This document shows positions 17,671 to 24,587 of a stretch of DNA of 64,000 bases, one piece after another. The DNA is from DATBRG01 sp036560445 (GTDB lineage: Bacteria; Pseudomonadota; Gammaproteobacteria; Burkholderiales; Methylophilaceae): assembly GCA_036560445.1 (NCBI GenBank), contig DATBRG010000005.1:1-64000 (forward strand). Reading direction: 5' to 3'. The notes under the pieces were generated by a model. It had not been told where the DNA came from, ran no database searches, and worked only from the letters and a program-made list of their open reading frames with translations. Positions within the stretch are counted from its first letter, which is position 1; each line of letters begins with the position of its first letter. The position numbers and the translations under genes are program-made.

Positions 17671-17736
17671 GCCCAACCCATAATTCCACCGGCATGTGCG
17701 AAAAGCACCGCAGGTCGCTGAATTCAGACGTTAGAT
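17671..17736 (+). mobile_element. attC recombination site (66 bp)
   Basis: The left end GCCCAAC (17671-17677) fits the R'' consensus RYYYAAC and the right end GTTAGAT (17730-17736) fits the R' core GTTRRRY. Between them the arms can pair: AATTC with GAATT, ACC with GGT, and GTGC with GCAC around a GAAAA loop, with unpaired bases as is usual in attC. Length 66 bases is within the known range. It lies 6 bases after one stop codon and 4 bases before the next start codon. Confidence 0.75.
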
Positions 17737-17740
17737 ATCC

Positions 17741-18199
17741 ATGAGCCACGACACGCAAGTCACCGAACTGATGGGCCGTAACTATCTTATCAATCAACTT
17801 CTTGCTGCGGGCATTGAAGTTGCAGTTCCCGTGAGGGATCACGGGGTCGATCTGGTCGCATATTTAGATGTTGAAACAATTGCAGAGGGCTATTCTGCAA
17901 GGCCCATACAGATTAAAGCATCTTCTGCACAAGCATTTAGTATCGACAAAAAATATGCCCGTTTCCCACATTTAATCTTGGCCTACATCTGGAACTTGCG
18001 AAGTTCAGAGAAAGTCGTGATATATGGATTGGACTATGAAGATGCACTGAGTGTTGCTAAAAAGATGGGCTATCTAGAAACTAAATCGTGGGCAAAAGGC
18101 AAATATACGACCACTGCGCCAAGTGCAAAACTCAAGAAACTCTTACAACCATATGAGATGAACGAGAAAAAATGGGCCGCCACTCTCAAAGAGTTTTAA
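17741..18199 (+). CDS. PD-(D/E)XK nuclease-like cassette protein
   Basis: A 152-residue protein that fits the pattern of restriction-endonuclease-like folds: Glu9 in an N-terminal helix, Asp37 in DHGVDLVAYLD, and Gln57/Lys59 in RPIQIKASS (the E...D...QXK arrangement of the PD-(D/E)XK superfamily, similar to Mrr-like and DUF4365-like proteins). The C-terminal half has further strand-helix units (HLILAYIWNL; EKVVIYGLDYEDAL). Activity is inferred from motif spacing only; it may be a nuclease, a toxin-like or a DNA-binding protein. The start codon is only 4 bases after the attC core, the short leader expected of an integron cassette, and a half attC-like motif follows its stop. Confidence 0.7.
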   Translation: MSHDTQVTELMGRNYLINQLLAAGIEVAVPVRDHGVDLVAYLDVETIAEGYSARPIQIKASSAQAFSIDKKYARFPHLILAYIWNLRSSEKVVIYGLDYEDALSVAKKMGYLETKSWAKGKYTTTAPSAKLKKLLQPYEMNEKKWAATLKEF

Positions 18200-18203
18200 G
18201 AGC

Positions 18204-18210
18204 ATCTAAC
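18204..18210 (+). other. Possible remnant of a second attC site (R'' half only)
   Basis: ATCTAAC fits RYYYAAC and lies 4 bases after the stop codon of the nuclease-like gene, where an attC should begin. No GTTRRRY partner occurs in the next 90 bases, so if real the site has lost its right half. Seven-base matches arise by chance, hence low confidence. Confidence 0.3.
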
Positions 18211-18266
18211 ATGGCGGTCGAAAGGGACAGTCACAATCTACGCTTCTGAAATTGAAGTCATTCCAC

Positions 18267-18713
18267 ATGGAAAACTCACCGTATCAACACCGAGTAATGC
18301 AGACACAGCGAACCCTTGCGTATACGCCTGATGAAATCTATGTGGCATTTTCTGACCCCAGCCGGTTGGCAAAGTGGTGGGGGCCGAAGGGCTTCACGAA
18401 TACCTTTGAAATCTTTGATTTCAAAGCGGGAGGAAACTGGAAATTCATGATGCATGGGCCTGACGGCACCAATTACCCTAACAACAGCGTATTCAGGGAA
18501 CTTGAACCCGGGAAGAAAGTTGTGATCCGGCATGTTTCCACTCCGCATTTCACACTCTCAGTAACACTCCTGCCTGACAATGAAGGCACTCAAATCCTTT
18601 GGGCTCAGGAGTTCGATGACCCAAAGGTTGCAGCAGCGGTTCGCCACATCGTCGAGCCAAGCAATGAGCAAAACCTTGATCGCCTCACGAAGTTGCTGGG
18701 CGAGCTGAAGTGA
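18267..18713 (+). CDS. SRPBCC / AHSA1-family protein
   Basis: START-like (Bet v 1 fold) protein of the Aha1-C/AHSA1 type, which forms a hydrophobic ligand cavity; biochemical role is usually unknown. The signature is the YTPDEIYVAFSDPSRLAKWW motif followed by GPKGFTNTFEIFDFKAGGNW, and the C-terminal helix NEQNLDRLTKLLGEL. Starts are ambiguous: TTG at 18252, ATG at 18267 (used, 148 residues) or ATG at 18297, which would give a more usual family N-terminus just ahead of TQRTLAYTPDEIY. It is the first of four closely spaced genes of small enzyme-like families (18.3-20.1 kb) that look like one accessory operon. Confidence 0.82.
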   Translation: MENSPYQHRVMQTQRTLAYTPDEIYVAFSDPSRLAKWWGPKGFTNTFEIFDFKAGGNWKFMMHGPDGTNYPNNSVFRELEPGKKVVIRHVSTPHFTLSVTLLPDNEGTQILWAQEFDDPKVAAAVRHIVEPSNEQNLDRLTKLLGELK

Positions 18714-18741
18714 GACCTGACAATTCAACCGGAAAATCGAC

Positions 18742-19089
18742 ATGAAATACAAAGGAAGCTGTCATTGCGGCAGGATTGCATTTGAAGTCGAAGGTGAGAT
18801 CAAGAGAGCAATGGCGTGCAACTGCTCAATCTGCCAGCGCAAGGGGGTATTGATGTGGTTCGTTCCACGGGAAAAGCTCCAACTGCTCACACCTGAAACA
18901 GCAGTGAGCACCTATATATTCAACAAGCACGTCATCAAGCATCGGTTCTGCCCGGTCTGCGGTATTCATCCGTATGCGGAAGGCACCGACCCCAAAGGCA
19001 ATCCAATGGCTGCCATCAACATTCGTTGCCTTGAGGATATCGACATAACGGCCATTCCGGTCAAAACCTATGACGGCCGCTCGCTCTGA
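18742..19089 (+). CDS. GFA-family (CENP-V/GFA) zinc protein
   Basis: A 115-residue protein of the glutathione-dependent formaldehyde-activating enzyme (Gfa)-like family. Zinc-site cysteines are visible as GSCHCGRIAFEV at the N-terminus, CNCSICQRKG in the middle and RFCPVCGIHPY towards the end. True Gfa of Paracoccus was reported to speed S-hydroxymethylglutathione formation, but most family members are of unknown function, and this organism already has the H4MPT route; the name should not be taken as proof of formaldehyde metabolism. It sits 28 bases after the SRPBCC gene and 63 bases before the next one. Confidence 0.85.
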   Translation: MKYKGSCHCGRIAFEVEGEIKRAMACNCSICQRKGVLMWFVPREKLQLLTPETAVSTYIFNKHVIKHRFCPVCGIHPYAEGTDPKGNPMAAINIRCLEDIDITAIPVKTYDGRSL

Positions 19090-19152
19090 GCTCTGAGGCC
19101 TAATATCTTACCCTGCCCAATATTTAACCATAAATCGAAAGGAGAATAAGTC

Positions 19153-19596
19153 ATGTCCAGCACTATCCGACTTCATCGTGTGCTTCGTGCAACACCCGAA
19201 ATAATCTATCGAGCCTTCCTCGATGCAGACGCAATGGCCAAGTGGCTGCCGCCGAACGGATTCACCGGCAAGGTTCACCATATCGATGTCAAGGTTGGCG
19301 GTACCTACCAGATGTCATTCACGAACTTCAGCACAGGCCACAGCCACTCTTTTGGCGGGAAGTATCTCGAATTGGTGCCATACGAACTGATTCGGCACAC
19401 AGATATATTCGATGACCCGAATTTGCCGGGGGAAATGCGGACGACAATTTCCTTGAAGCAGGTTTTCTGCGGTACCGAGTTGAGTATTGTGCAGGAAGGA
19501 ATACCCGAAGCCATTCCGCCCGAGATGTGCTATCTCGGCTGGCAAGATTCGCTCAGGCTGCTTGGGCAACTGGTCGAGACAGAGGCCGCAGAGTAA
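19153..19596 (+). CDS. SRPBCC / AHSA1-family protein
   Basis: Second Bet v 1-fold protein of the local group, 147 residues, with the family motif ATPEIIYRAFLDADAMAKWL, the following LPPNGFTGKVHHIDVKVGGT and the C-terminal EMCYLGWQDSLRLLGQLVE helix. It shares its fold but only modest similarity with the protein at 18.3 kb, so it is a distinct paralogue rather than a recent duplication. ATG at 19153 has AGGAG close upstream (GAAAGGAGAATAAGTC). No ligand can be predicted. Confidence 0.87.
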   Translation: MSSTIRLHRVLRATPEIIYRAFLDADAMAKWLPPNGFTGKVHHIDVKVGGTYQMSFTNFSTGHSHSFGGKYLELVPYELIRHTDIFDDPNLPGEMRTTISLKQVFCGTELSIVQEGIPEAIPPEMCYLGWQDSLRLLGQLVETEAAE

Positions 19597-19661
19597 ACCT
19601 GCCCGTTCGGCGATCACTTTAAACACCATCATTCCGTTAAACCAACTTCGGAGAACAAAAC

Positions 19662-20060
19662 ATGGATCCAGTCGTCCACTTTGAAATGCCCTATAACGAC
19701 CGCACGCGTATCTCGGCCTTTTATGAATCGGCTTTCGGCTGGAAAATGCAGATGCTGGGCGAAGAAATGGGCAACTATGTTGTAGCAACCACTTTCGAGC
19801 CTGACGAGCGCAAGCCCGGCCCCTCTGGTGCAATCAATGGCGGCTTTTACCAGAACAAACCCGATTGGCCTGCGCAGCATCCATCTGTCGTCATTGCGGT
19901 TGAGGACATAAAAACCTCTATCCGGAAGATTCAGGCAGCAGGCGGCAAGGTGCTCGGGGAACCCATGGAAATACCCGGCATCGGGCAGTATGTGTCATTC
20001 ATCGATACTGAAGGTAACCGCATCAGCATACTGCAGCCCCTGCCACGAAATACGGGTTGA
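19662..20060 (+). CDS. VOC-family (glyoxalase/bleomycin-resistance-like) protein
   Basis: A 132-residue vicinal-oxygen-chelate fold protein: VVHFEMPYNDRTRISAFYES and a second half VVIAVEDIKTSIRKIQAAGG with the closing SFIDTEGNRISILQP. Members include dioxygenases, isomerases and resistance proteins; this subgroup (DUF-type VOC with the FEIP/FEMPYND start) has no defined substrate known to me. Metal ligand candidates are His6 and Glu in the DTEGNRI motif. It starts 65 bases after the second SRPBCC gene and ends the accessory run; the next gene, trhO, has its own promoter-like sequence. Confidence 0.85.
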   Translation: MDPVVHFEMPYNDRTRISAFYESAFGWKMQMLGEEMGNYVVATTFEPDERKPGPSGAINGGFYQNKPDWPAQHPSVVIAVEDIKTSIRKIQAAGGKVLGEPMEIPGIGQYVSFIDTEGNRISILQPLPRNTG

Positions 20061-20096
20061 ACTACTTAAGCTTTCTGCCTCAGGCGATCTAACCGT

Positions 20097-20102
20097 TATA
20101 AT
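20097..20102 (+). promoter_or_regulatory. Candidate -10 element for trhO
   Basis: A perfect TATAAT 34 bases before the trhO start codon. No good -35 hexamer is seen at the proper distance, so this is a weak call. Confidence 0.35.
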
Positions 20103-20135
20103 TCGGTCTTAGATTAATTTTCCACATTCAAGTCG

Positions 20136-21089
20136 ATGTCCAAGTATCTCACCGCTGCACTATACAAATTCGTCAGCCTGCCTGATTACAAAGAGCTGCA
20201 GGCCCCTTTGCTTGCCTGCTGTGAGGCCAATAAAATCAAGGGCACGTTGCTGCTGGCTGAAGAAGGTATCAATGGCACCATTGCTGGCTTGCCTGAGAAT
20301 ATTCATGCGTTACTGCACTATCTGCGTAACGACCCAATCTTCAAAACCAGGTTGGCCGATCTTGAACACAAGGAGGCATGGGCAGCCAGGATGCCCTTCT
20401 ACCGCATGAAGGTGCGACTCAAGCAGGAAATCGTCAAACTGGGTGTGCCTGAAGTTAAACCCAGCGAGATGGCTGGTACCTATGTTAAGCCGGAAGACTG
20501 GAATAGCTTGATTAGCGACCCGAATGTTATCTTGGTTGATACGCGTAATGACTATGAAGTAGCGATTGGTACATTTCAGGGCGCAATCAACCCGAATACC
20601 AAGAGCTTTACCGAACTACCGGCATGGGTAAAGCAGGAACAGGCATTGCGCGAAAAGCCCAAAGTCGCGATGTTCTGCACCGGCGGCATCCGCTGCGAAA
20701 AGTCCACGGCCTACCTGCGTAGCCAGGGCTTTGAAGAGGTTTACCATTTGCAAGGCGGTATCCTCAAATACCTGGAAACCGTGCCAGAAGAGCAAAGTAT
20801 GTGGCAAGGCGAATGCTTTGTATTTGATGAGCGCGTATCAGTTGGTCACGGCCTGAAACAAGGGGATTACCAGCTATGCCGTGCCTGCCGCTTTCCGCTT
20901 GGCCCGGAAGACAGGAAATCGCCCCACTTCGTGCTTGGCGTAAGTTGTGAACACTGTTACGACAAGACTACTGATGAACAGAAGCAGGCTTTTGCCGAGC
21001 GCCAGCGCCAAGTAGAGCTGGCTGAGAAACGTCGCCGCGACCATATAGGCGCTAAGTTTGAGCCTAAACCAAAACTCGCCAAGGAATAA
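20136..21089 (+). CDS. trhO: tRNA uridine(34) hydroxylase (TrhO/YceA family)
   Basis: Rhodanese-domain enzyme that hydroxylates U34 of certain tRNAs, giving 5-hydroxyuridine. The 317-residue protein has the family's N-terminal acylphosphatase-like domain (ACCEANKIKGTLLLAEEGIN), a rhodanese domain with DTRNDYEVAIGTFQGAINP and the active cysteine in AMFCTGGIRCEKSTAYL, and a C-terminal zinc-type cysteine region (CRACRFPLGPEDRKSP; GVSCEHCYDKT). Length and all blocks match the complete family. It converges with yigZ, whose stop codon is directly adjacent (21090), leaving no room for a terminator between them. Confidence 0.94.
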   Translation: MSKYLTAALYKFVSLPDYKELQAPLLACCEANKIKGTLLLAEEGINGTIAGLPENIHALLHYLRNDPIFKTRLADLEHKEAWAARMPFYRMKVRLKQEIVKLGVPEVKPSEMAGTYVKPEDWNSLISDPNVILVDTRNDYEVAIGTFQGAINPNTKSFTELPAWVKQEQALREKPKVAMFCTGGIRCEKSTAYLRSQGFEEVYHLQGGILKYLETVPEEQSMWQGECFVFDERVSVGHGLKQGDYQLCRACRFPLGPEDRKSPHFVLGVSCEHCYDKTTDEQKQAFAERQRQVELAEKRRRDHIGAKFEPKPKLAKE

Positions 21090-21656
21090 TTAGCTTGTGC
21101 TGTAGCGCTGTTTGAAAGCTTCTGCCTCGCTTGCTGGTAAAGAGGCCACTAATTCCACGTATTCCCCAAACTGCTTATCCAGGATTTCACCATTAAGCTT
21201 GGTAAGGTCACGCGTAAAGTTATCCAGGCTTTTGTAATCCAGCACGACACGAATCTGCTGCATCTCGACATAGGGCATGATAGTCGCGGCCTCAAGCGCC
21301 ATCTTGGCAGTGCCGCCGTAAGCGCGTGCCAGCCCGCCTGTGCCAAGGTTTATGCCACCGTAATAGCGAATAACACCCACGCAGACATTGATTAGCCCCC
21401 GCCCCTCGATGAACTGCAGGATAGGCTTGCCTGCCGTACCTGAAGGTTCACCAGCATCACTGAAACGCTGGATAATGCCTTGGTCCGTCTTGATACGGAA
21501 AGCATAGGCAAGATGGTGCGCATTCTGGTTAGCACTAGCCAGTTTACGTAGGCTGATGGCAACGGCACGTTCACTGTCACAGTATTCGGCCACAGCAATG
21601 AAGCGCGATTTGTTGATGGTCTGCTCGGCTTGACCTCTCTTTACTATTCGCTGCAC
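21090..21656 (-). CDS. yigZ: YigZ/IMPACT-family protein (UPF0029)
   Basis: Conserved protein of 188 residues with the IMPACT N-terminal domain (NKSRFIAVAEYCDSERAVAI; HHLAYAFRI; FSDAGEPSGTAGKPIL) and a C-terminal DUF1949-like part. The GEPSGTAGKPIL motif is the hallmark. Family members are linked to translation or peptidase-like roles, without firm function. GTG at 21656 is 2 bases after the preceding stop codon; no strong ribosome binding site is seen, so translational coupling is likely. It ends a three-gene minus-strand run (22607-21090). Confidence 0.9.
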   Translation of the reverse strand: MQRIVKRGQAEQTINKSRFIAVAEYCDSERAVAISLRKLASANQNAHHLAYAFRIKTDQGIIQRFSDAGEPSGTAGKPILQFIEGRGLINVCVGVIRYYGGINLGTGGLARAYGGTAKMALEAATIMPYVEMQQIRVVLDYKSLDNFTRDLTKLNGEILDKQFGEYVELVASLPASEAEAFKQRYSTS

Positions 21657-21658
21657 GT

Positions 21659-22108
21659 TTACTCAAGATTATCTATGGTTTTTAAGACTGAGTGTCGCGC
21701 CTCAGTGATTCTGGCACTTATTTCCTCTTCACTCCTGGCGTCTTTCCCCAAATCTTCCCAATCCTGTTGCCAGGTCGCATATAGTAGCTGCCCGCGCTCT
21801 GCTGATTGGGGCGATAACAGTCTTGACAGGTCACGCACCATGACGACATTTTTCCAGCCATCAATAGGATTGCCACGTGATTTGTCACCAGCATAGTGCG
21901 CGTAATCCACGACAGTTTGTAACTCACTAAGATCCCTGAGCACTTCAAATGCGGCGAGACGCATATTGTGATTAATCTCATTATGATGGTCGAGCCAGGT
22001 GTTATAGCTTACGCCGAACAAAGCAGTAGCAAGACTCACGAGGCCAACACTATTCATCTTGATCTGGTTAATGAACCAGGCATGGCTGAACCGCTTAATA
22101 CCGGTCAT
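21659..22108 (-). CDS. Hypothetical protein with one N-terminal membrane helix
   Basis: A 149-residue protein that I do not recognise. A likely membrane segment lies near the N-terminus (MNSVGLVSLATALFGVSY, about residues 18-35), followed by a soluble, helical, charged C-terminal region (AFEVLRDLSELQTVVDYAHY; SEEEISARITEARHSVLK). The helix arrangement suggests an inner-membrane anchor with a cytoplasmic or periplasmic coiled region. ATG at 22108 with GGGGAG 8 bases upstream; it overlaps the end region of the DUF302 gene by sharing TAATATG, so the two are probably co-translated. Confidence 0.7.
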   Translation of the reverse strand: MTGIKRFSHAWFINQIKMNSVGLVSLATALFGVSYNTWLDHHNEINHNMRLAAFEVLRDLSELQTVVDYAHYAGDKSRGNPIDGWKNVVMVRDLSRLLSPQSAERGQLLYATWQQDWEDLGKDARSEEEISARITEARHSVLKTIDNLE

Positions 22109-22109
22109 A

Positions 22110-22607
22110 TTACAGCTCCCCTCTGCGAGCTTTCTCGATAATATCGATCAGCGTATTCTCAAGTTCCTGAGCCGCATGCTGTGCACGTGGCGTTGGATTC
22201 TTGATACTTTTAAGATCAAAAGTTGGCCTGTCCAAAGCCAGGAACAATCTGCCCTGCCTTTGATATAGCGCTATGCGGCATGGAGCAAAAACAGCAAATT
22301 CTGGATGATCCAGCATAATCTCGCCACCCAATCCCAGATTACATAAAGCATGCACTTCCAAAGGGCCTTCTGGATTAAGACCTCGTTTTTTCAGGTTCTC
22401 GCCTATAGGGAAGTTTGCAGGATTTACAAAGTTTTTTCCTTCGGAAACCACTTTCAAACTTTCTATTACATCGTCATAACTAACCCCAGGCTCGACCGGC
22501 ACTTCATATATCGCAATGCTCTGATCTATCTGCGGCATGGGGCTTGCTGCAATAGCCAATGTTGAAAGCAATAGCCCGCAAACCAATATGAATACTTTTT
22601 TTATCAC
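22110..22607 (-). CDS. DUF302-family exported protein
   Basis: A 165-residue secreted protein. The signal peptide is clear: KKVFILVCGLLLSTLAIAA with cleavage expected near AIAA-SPMPQ. The mature part has the DUF302 pattern: SYDDVIESLKVVSEGKNFVN near the start and ALCNLGLGGEIMLDHPEF followed by FAPCRIALYQRQGRLFLAL. The family function is unknown. I choose GTG at 22607 because GGAGGG lies 6 bases before it; a TTG at 22613 would abut the Shine-Dalgarno sequence and is unlikely. Two cysteines in the mature part (one in ALCNLG, one in APCRIA) could form a disulfide. Confidence 0.8.
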   Translation of the reverse strand: MIKKVFILVCGLLLSTLAIAASPMPQIDQSIAIYEVPVEPGVSYDDVIESLKVVSEGKNFVNPANFPIGENLKKRGLNPEGPLEVHALCNLGLGGEIMLDHPEFAVFAPCRIALYQRQGRLFLALDRPTFDLKSIKNPTPRAQHAAQELENTLIDIIEKARRGEL

Positions 22608-22727
22608 AATCAACCCTCCGCCGTATCATGGCTGGCAACGAATAACGTGCTTCATTGATTCTGCAGAAAAATTCTCCAGACAAAACTTCGTCGATGCAAT
22701 GCAACTATGCTTACAAATTATCGGTCG

Positions 22728-23654
22728 TTATTCGGATTTTTTGCGGGCAGCATCCACCGCCTTGCGGTCAAAATGTGGCGCCAGTAGTTGAATAAAGGCG
22801 TAGGTGTATCCACGCAGATAGGCATCACGCCTTACGCCCACATAGGTAGTGCTGGGGGCAAACAGATGGCTGGCATCTATCATGGCAAGGCTGTTGTCAC
22901 GCTCCGGGTCGAATGCCATGTTAGCCAGCAAGCCTATACCCAGCCCAAGGCTGACATAAGTCTTGATAACATCGGCATCAATCGCCGTCAGGACGACGTT
23001 TGGCGTCAAGCCTTGTTCAGCAAAAGTGCGGCTCACCAGTGAGCCGCCGGTAAAGGCAAAGTCATAGGTAATAAGCGGATAATGCGTAATTTTTTCCAGG
23101 GTTAGCGGCTTGTCCGTGACCAAAGGGTGTCCGGGTGGGACGACCAGGCAGCGGTTCCATTGATAGCATGGCAGGCAAAGCAGCTTTTCATAATCACTGA
23201 TGGATTCAGTCGCTATGCCTATATCAGCCTCGCCATTGGCTACCTGCTCACCCACCTGCGCAGGACTACCCTGGTGGATCGTCAGCTTAACCTTGGGATA
23301 TTGCTCCATGAATAACTTGACCGCTGCGGGCAAGCGATAACGGGCTTGCGTGTGGGTGGTTGCGATAATCAGGTCGCCAGATGCTTCCTGCGTGAACTCC
23401 TCGCCTACCCGTTTTATATTCTCCATTTCGCTCATGACGCGCTCGGCTAGGTCCAGTATAATCTTGCCTGGCTCAGTGATCCCGATGAGTCGTTTGCCGT
23501 TGCGTTGGAAAATCTGCAGTTTCAGTTCTTCTTCCAGCAACTGGATCTGCTTACTGACTCCCGGCTGGGATGTGTGTAAAGAATCCGCTGCTGTGGAGAC
23601 ATTCAAGCCCTGACGCGCCACCTCGCGGGCATAACGTAATTGATGCAGTTTCAT
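22728..23654 (-). CDS. cysB: LysR-type regulator CysB
   Basis: Transcription activator of sulfur assimilation, responding to O-acetylserine or N-acetylserine in well-studied relatives. The 308-residue protein has a LysR helix-turn-helix (MKLHQLRYAREVARQGLNVS; SQPGVSKQIQLLEEELKLQI) and a CysB-type effector domain with the conserved ATTHTQARYRLP and PLITYDFAFTGGSLV motifs, which match Cbl/CysB rather than other LysR proteins. It is divergent from the sulfate-assimilation operon beginning at 23779, with a palindromic site between them, fitting direct control of that operon. Confidence 0.93.
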   Translation of the reverse strand: MKLHQLRYAREVARQGLNVSTAADSLHTSQPGVSKQIQLLEEELKLQIFQRNGKRLIGITEPGKIILDLAERVMSEMENIKRVGEEFTQEASGDLIIATTHTQARYRLPAAVKLFMEQYPKVKLTIHQGSPAQVGEQVANGEADIGIATESISDYEKLLCLPCYQWNRCLVVPPGHPLVTDKPLTLEKITHYPLITYDFAFTGGSLVSRTFAEQGLTPNVVLTAIDADVIKTYVSLGLGIGLLANMAFDPERDNSLAMIDASHLFAPSTTYVGVRRDAYLRGYTYAFIQLLAPHFDRKAVDAARKKSE

Positions 23655-23683
23655 CGCTCCAACCCTATATAACCAAAATAAGA

Positions 23684-23733
23684 TGTTGTTAGAATAACAT
23701 ATTATTAAAATGTCACTATTTAGCTGTTAAAAT
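23684..23733 (+). promoter_or_regulatory. Candidate CysB operator and promoter of the sulfate operon
   Basis: An inverted repeat TGTTA-GAA-TAACA (23687-23699), set in an AT-rich stretch, lies between divergent cysB and the TSUP gene. A TAAAAT -10-like element (23728-23733) follows, without a good -35 hexamer, as expected for an activator-dependent promoter. LysR proteins bind such T-N11-A palindromes; binding by CysB is inferred. Confidence 0.45.
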
Positions 23734-23778
23734 AGCGGACTCAGCCAGTTTCACGTATGGCTTTATGAAAAGTATTCA

Positions 23779-24573
23779 ATGGATTTTGCATATATAGTCT
23801 CCGGTTTTACGGTTGGCTTGCTTGTCGGGATTACCGGGGTTGGCGGCGGCTCATTGATGACACCGTTGCTGGTATTCCTATTCAGCTTTAAACCTGCCGT
23901 TGCCGTTGGTACTGACCTGCTATTTGCGGCCATTACCAAGACTGGCGGCGTTTGGGTGCATCATGGTACTCACGGCTCTGTCGATTGGCGTGTAGTCAGC
24001 TTCCTTTCCATGGGCAGCCTGCCTTTTGCGGTAGGGACGATTTTCGTTATCAAGCACCTGATTTCGATTGGCAAGGAAACTACCGGCCTCATTACCTACT
24101 CCCTGGGTATCGCACTGATACTCACTGCCTGTGCAATATTGATTCGTAGCTACCTGACCCGTAACACTGAGCGCGAAGTAGAAAGTGTAGTTGTCAGTAC
24201 TGGCCGATTCAATGGTATGCAAATCCCTGCGACTATATTCACCGGAGCCGTACTGGGCGTGCTGGTAACGCTTTCATCAGTGGGTGCGGGAGCACTCGGC
24301 ACTATTGCAATTCTGTTCCTTTACCCCAAGATGACGACCTTGAAGGTCGTGGGCACCGACCTGGCGCATGCTATTCCACTCACGGCAATTGCCGGCATCG
24401 GCCACTGGACATTGGGCCATGTAGATTTCACCTTATTGGGCAGTCTGCTGATAGGCTCATTGCCTGGCATCTGGGCTGGTAGCCATATCGGAGCAAAGAT
24501 CCCCGAAAAGATTTTACGTCCGGTACTGGCATCGATACTGCTGCTAGTCGGCATGAAGTTTGTTCTCGCTTAA
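23779..24573 (+). CDS. TSUP (TauE/SafE) family membrane transporter
   Basis: A 264-residue inner-membrane protein with about eight helices. It has the family's two glycine-rich repeats: TVGLLVGITGVGGGSLMTPL with the following AVAVGTDLLFAAITKTGGVW, and in the second half GAVLGVLVTLSSVGAGALGT with LKVVGTDLAHAIPLTAIAGI. TSUP proteins move sulfur-containing anions such as sulfite or sulfoacetate in various directions. Because it heads an assimilatory sulfate-reduction operon and no ABC-type sulfate importer is in the window, import of sulfate or export of excess sulfite are both possible; the sequence does not decide. GAAAAG lies ahead of ATG at 23779. Confidence 0.85.
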   Translation: MDFAYIVSGFTVGLLVGITGVGGGSLMTPLLVFLFSFKPAVAVGTDLLFAAITKTGGVWVHHGTHGSVDWRVVSFLSMGSLPFAVGTIFVIKHLISIGKETTGLITYSLGIALILTACAILIRSYLTRNTEREVESVVVSTGRFNGMQIPATIFTGAVLGVLVTLSSVGAGALGTIAILFLYPKMTTLKVVGTDLAHAIPLTAIAGIGHWTLGHVDFTLLGSLLIGSLPGIWAGSHIGAKIPEKILRPVLASILLLVGMKFVLA

Positions 24574-24587
24574 GATAAAGTTTACGC

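Larger units (their letters stand above)
16981..17736 (+). mobile_element. Integron-type gene cassette (ORF plus attC)
   Basis: Candidate mobile gene cassette. It would begin at the TTAACC of a GTTAACC core-like site (16981-16987; one mismatch to GTTRRRY), contains one ORF in the forward orientation, and ends at the GTTAGAT core of a well-formed attC site (17671-17736). No integrase gene or attI is visible in this window, so this is either a cassette inserted at a secondary site or a relic array. The 3' boundary is strong, the 5' boundary is tentative. Confidence 0.55.

Noticed and set aside
19636..19642. GTTAAAC fitting the attC core consensus between the SRPBCC and VOC genes
   Set aside because: No RYYYAAC partner or pairable arms in front; a 7-base degenerate match is expected by chance in a few kilobases.
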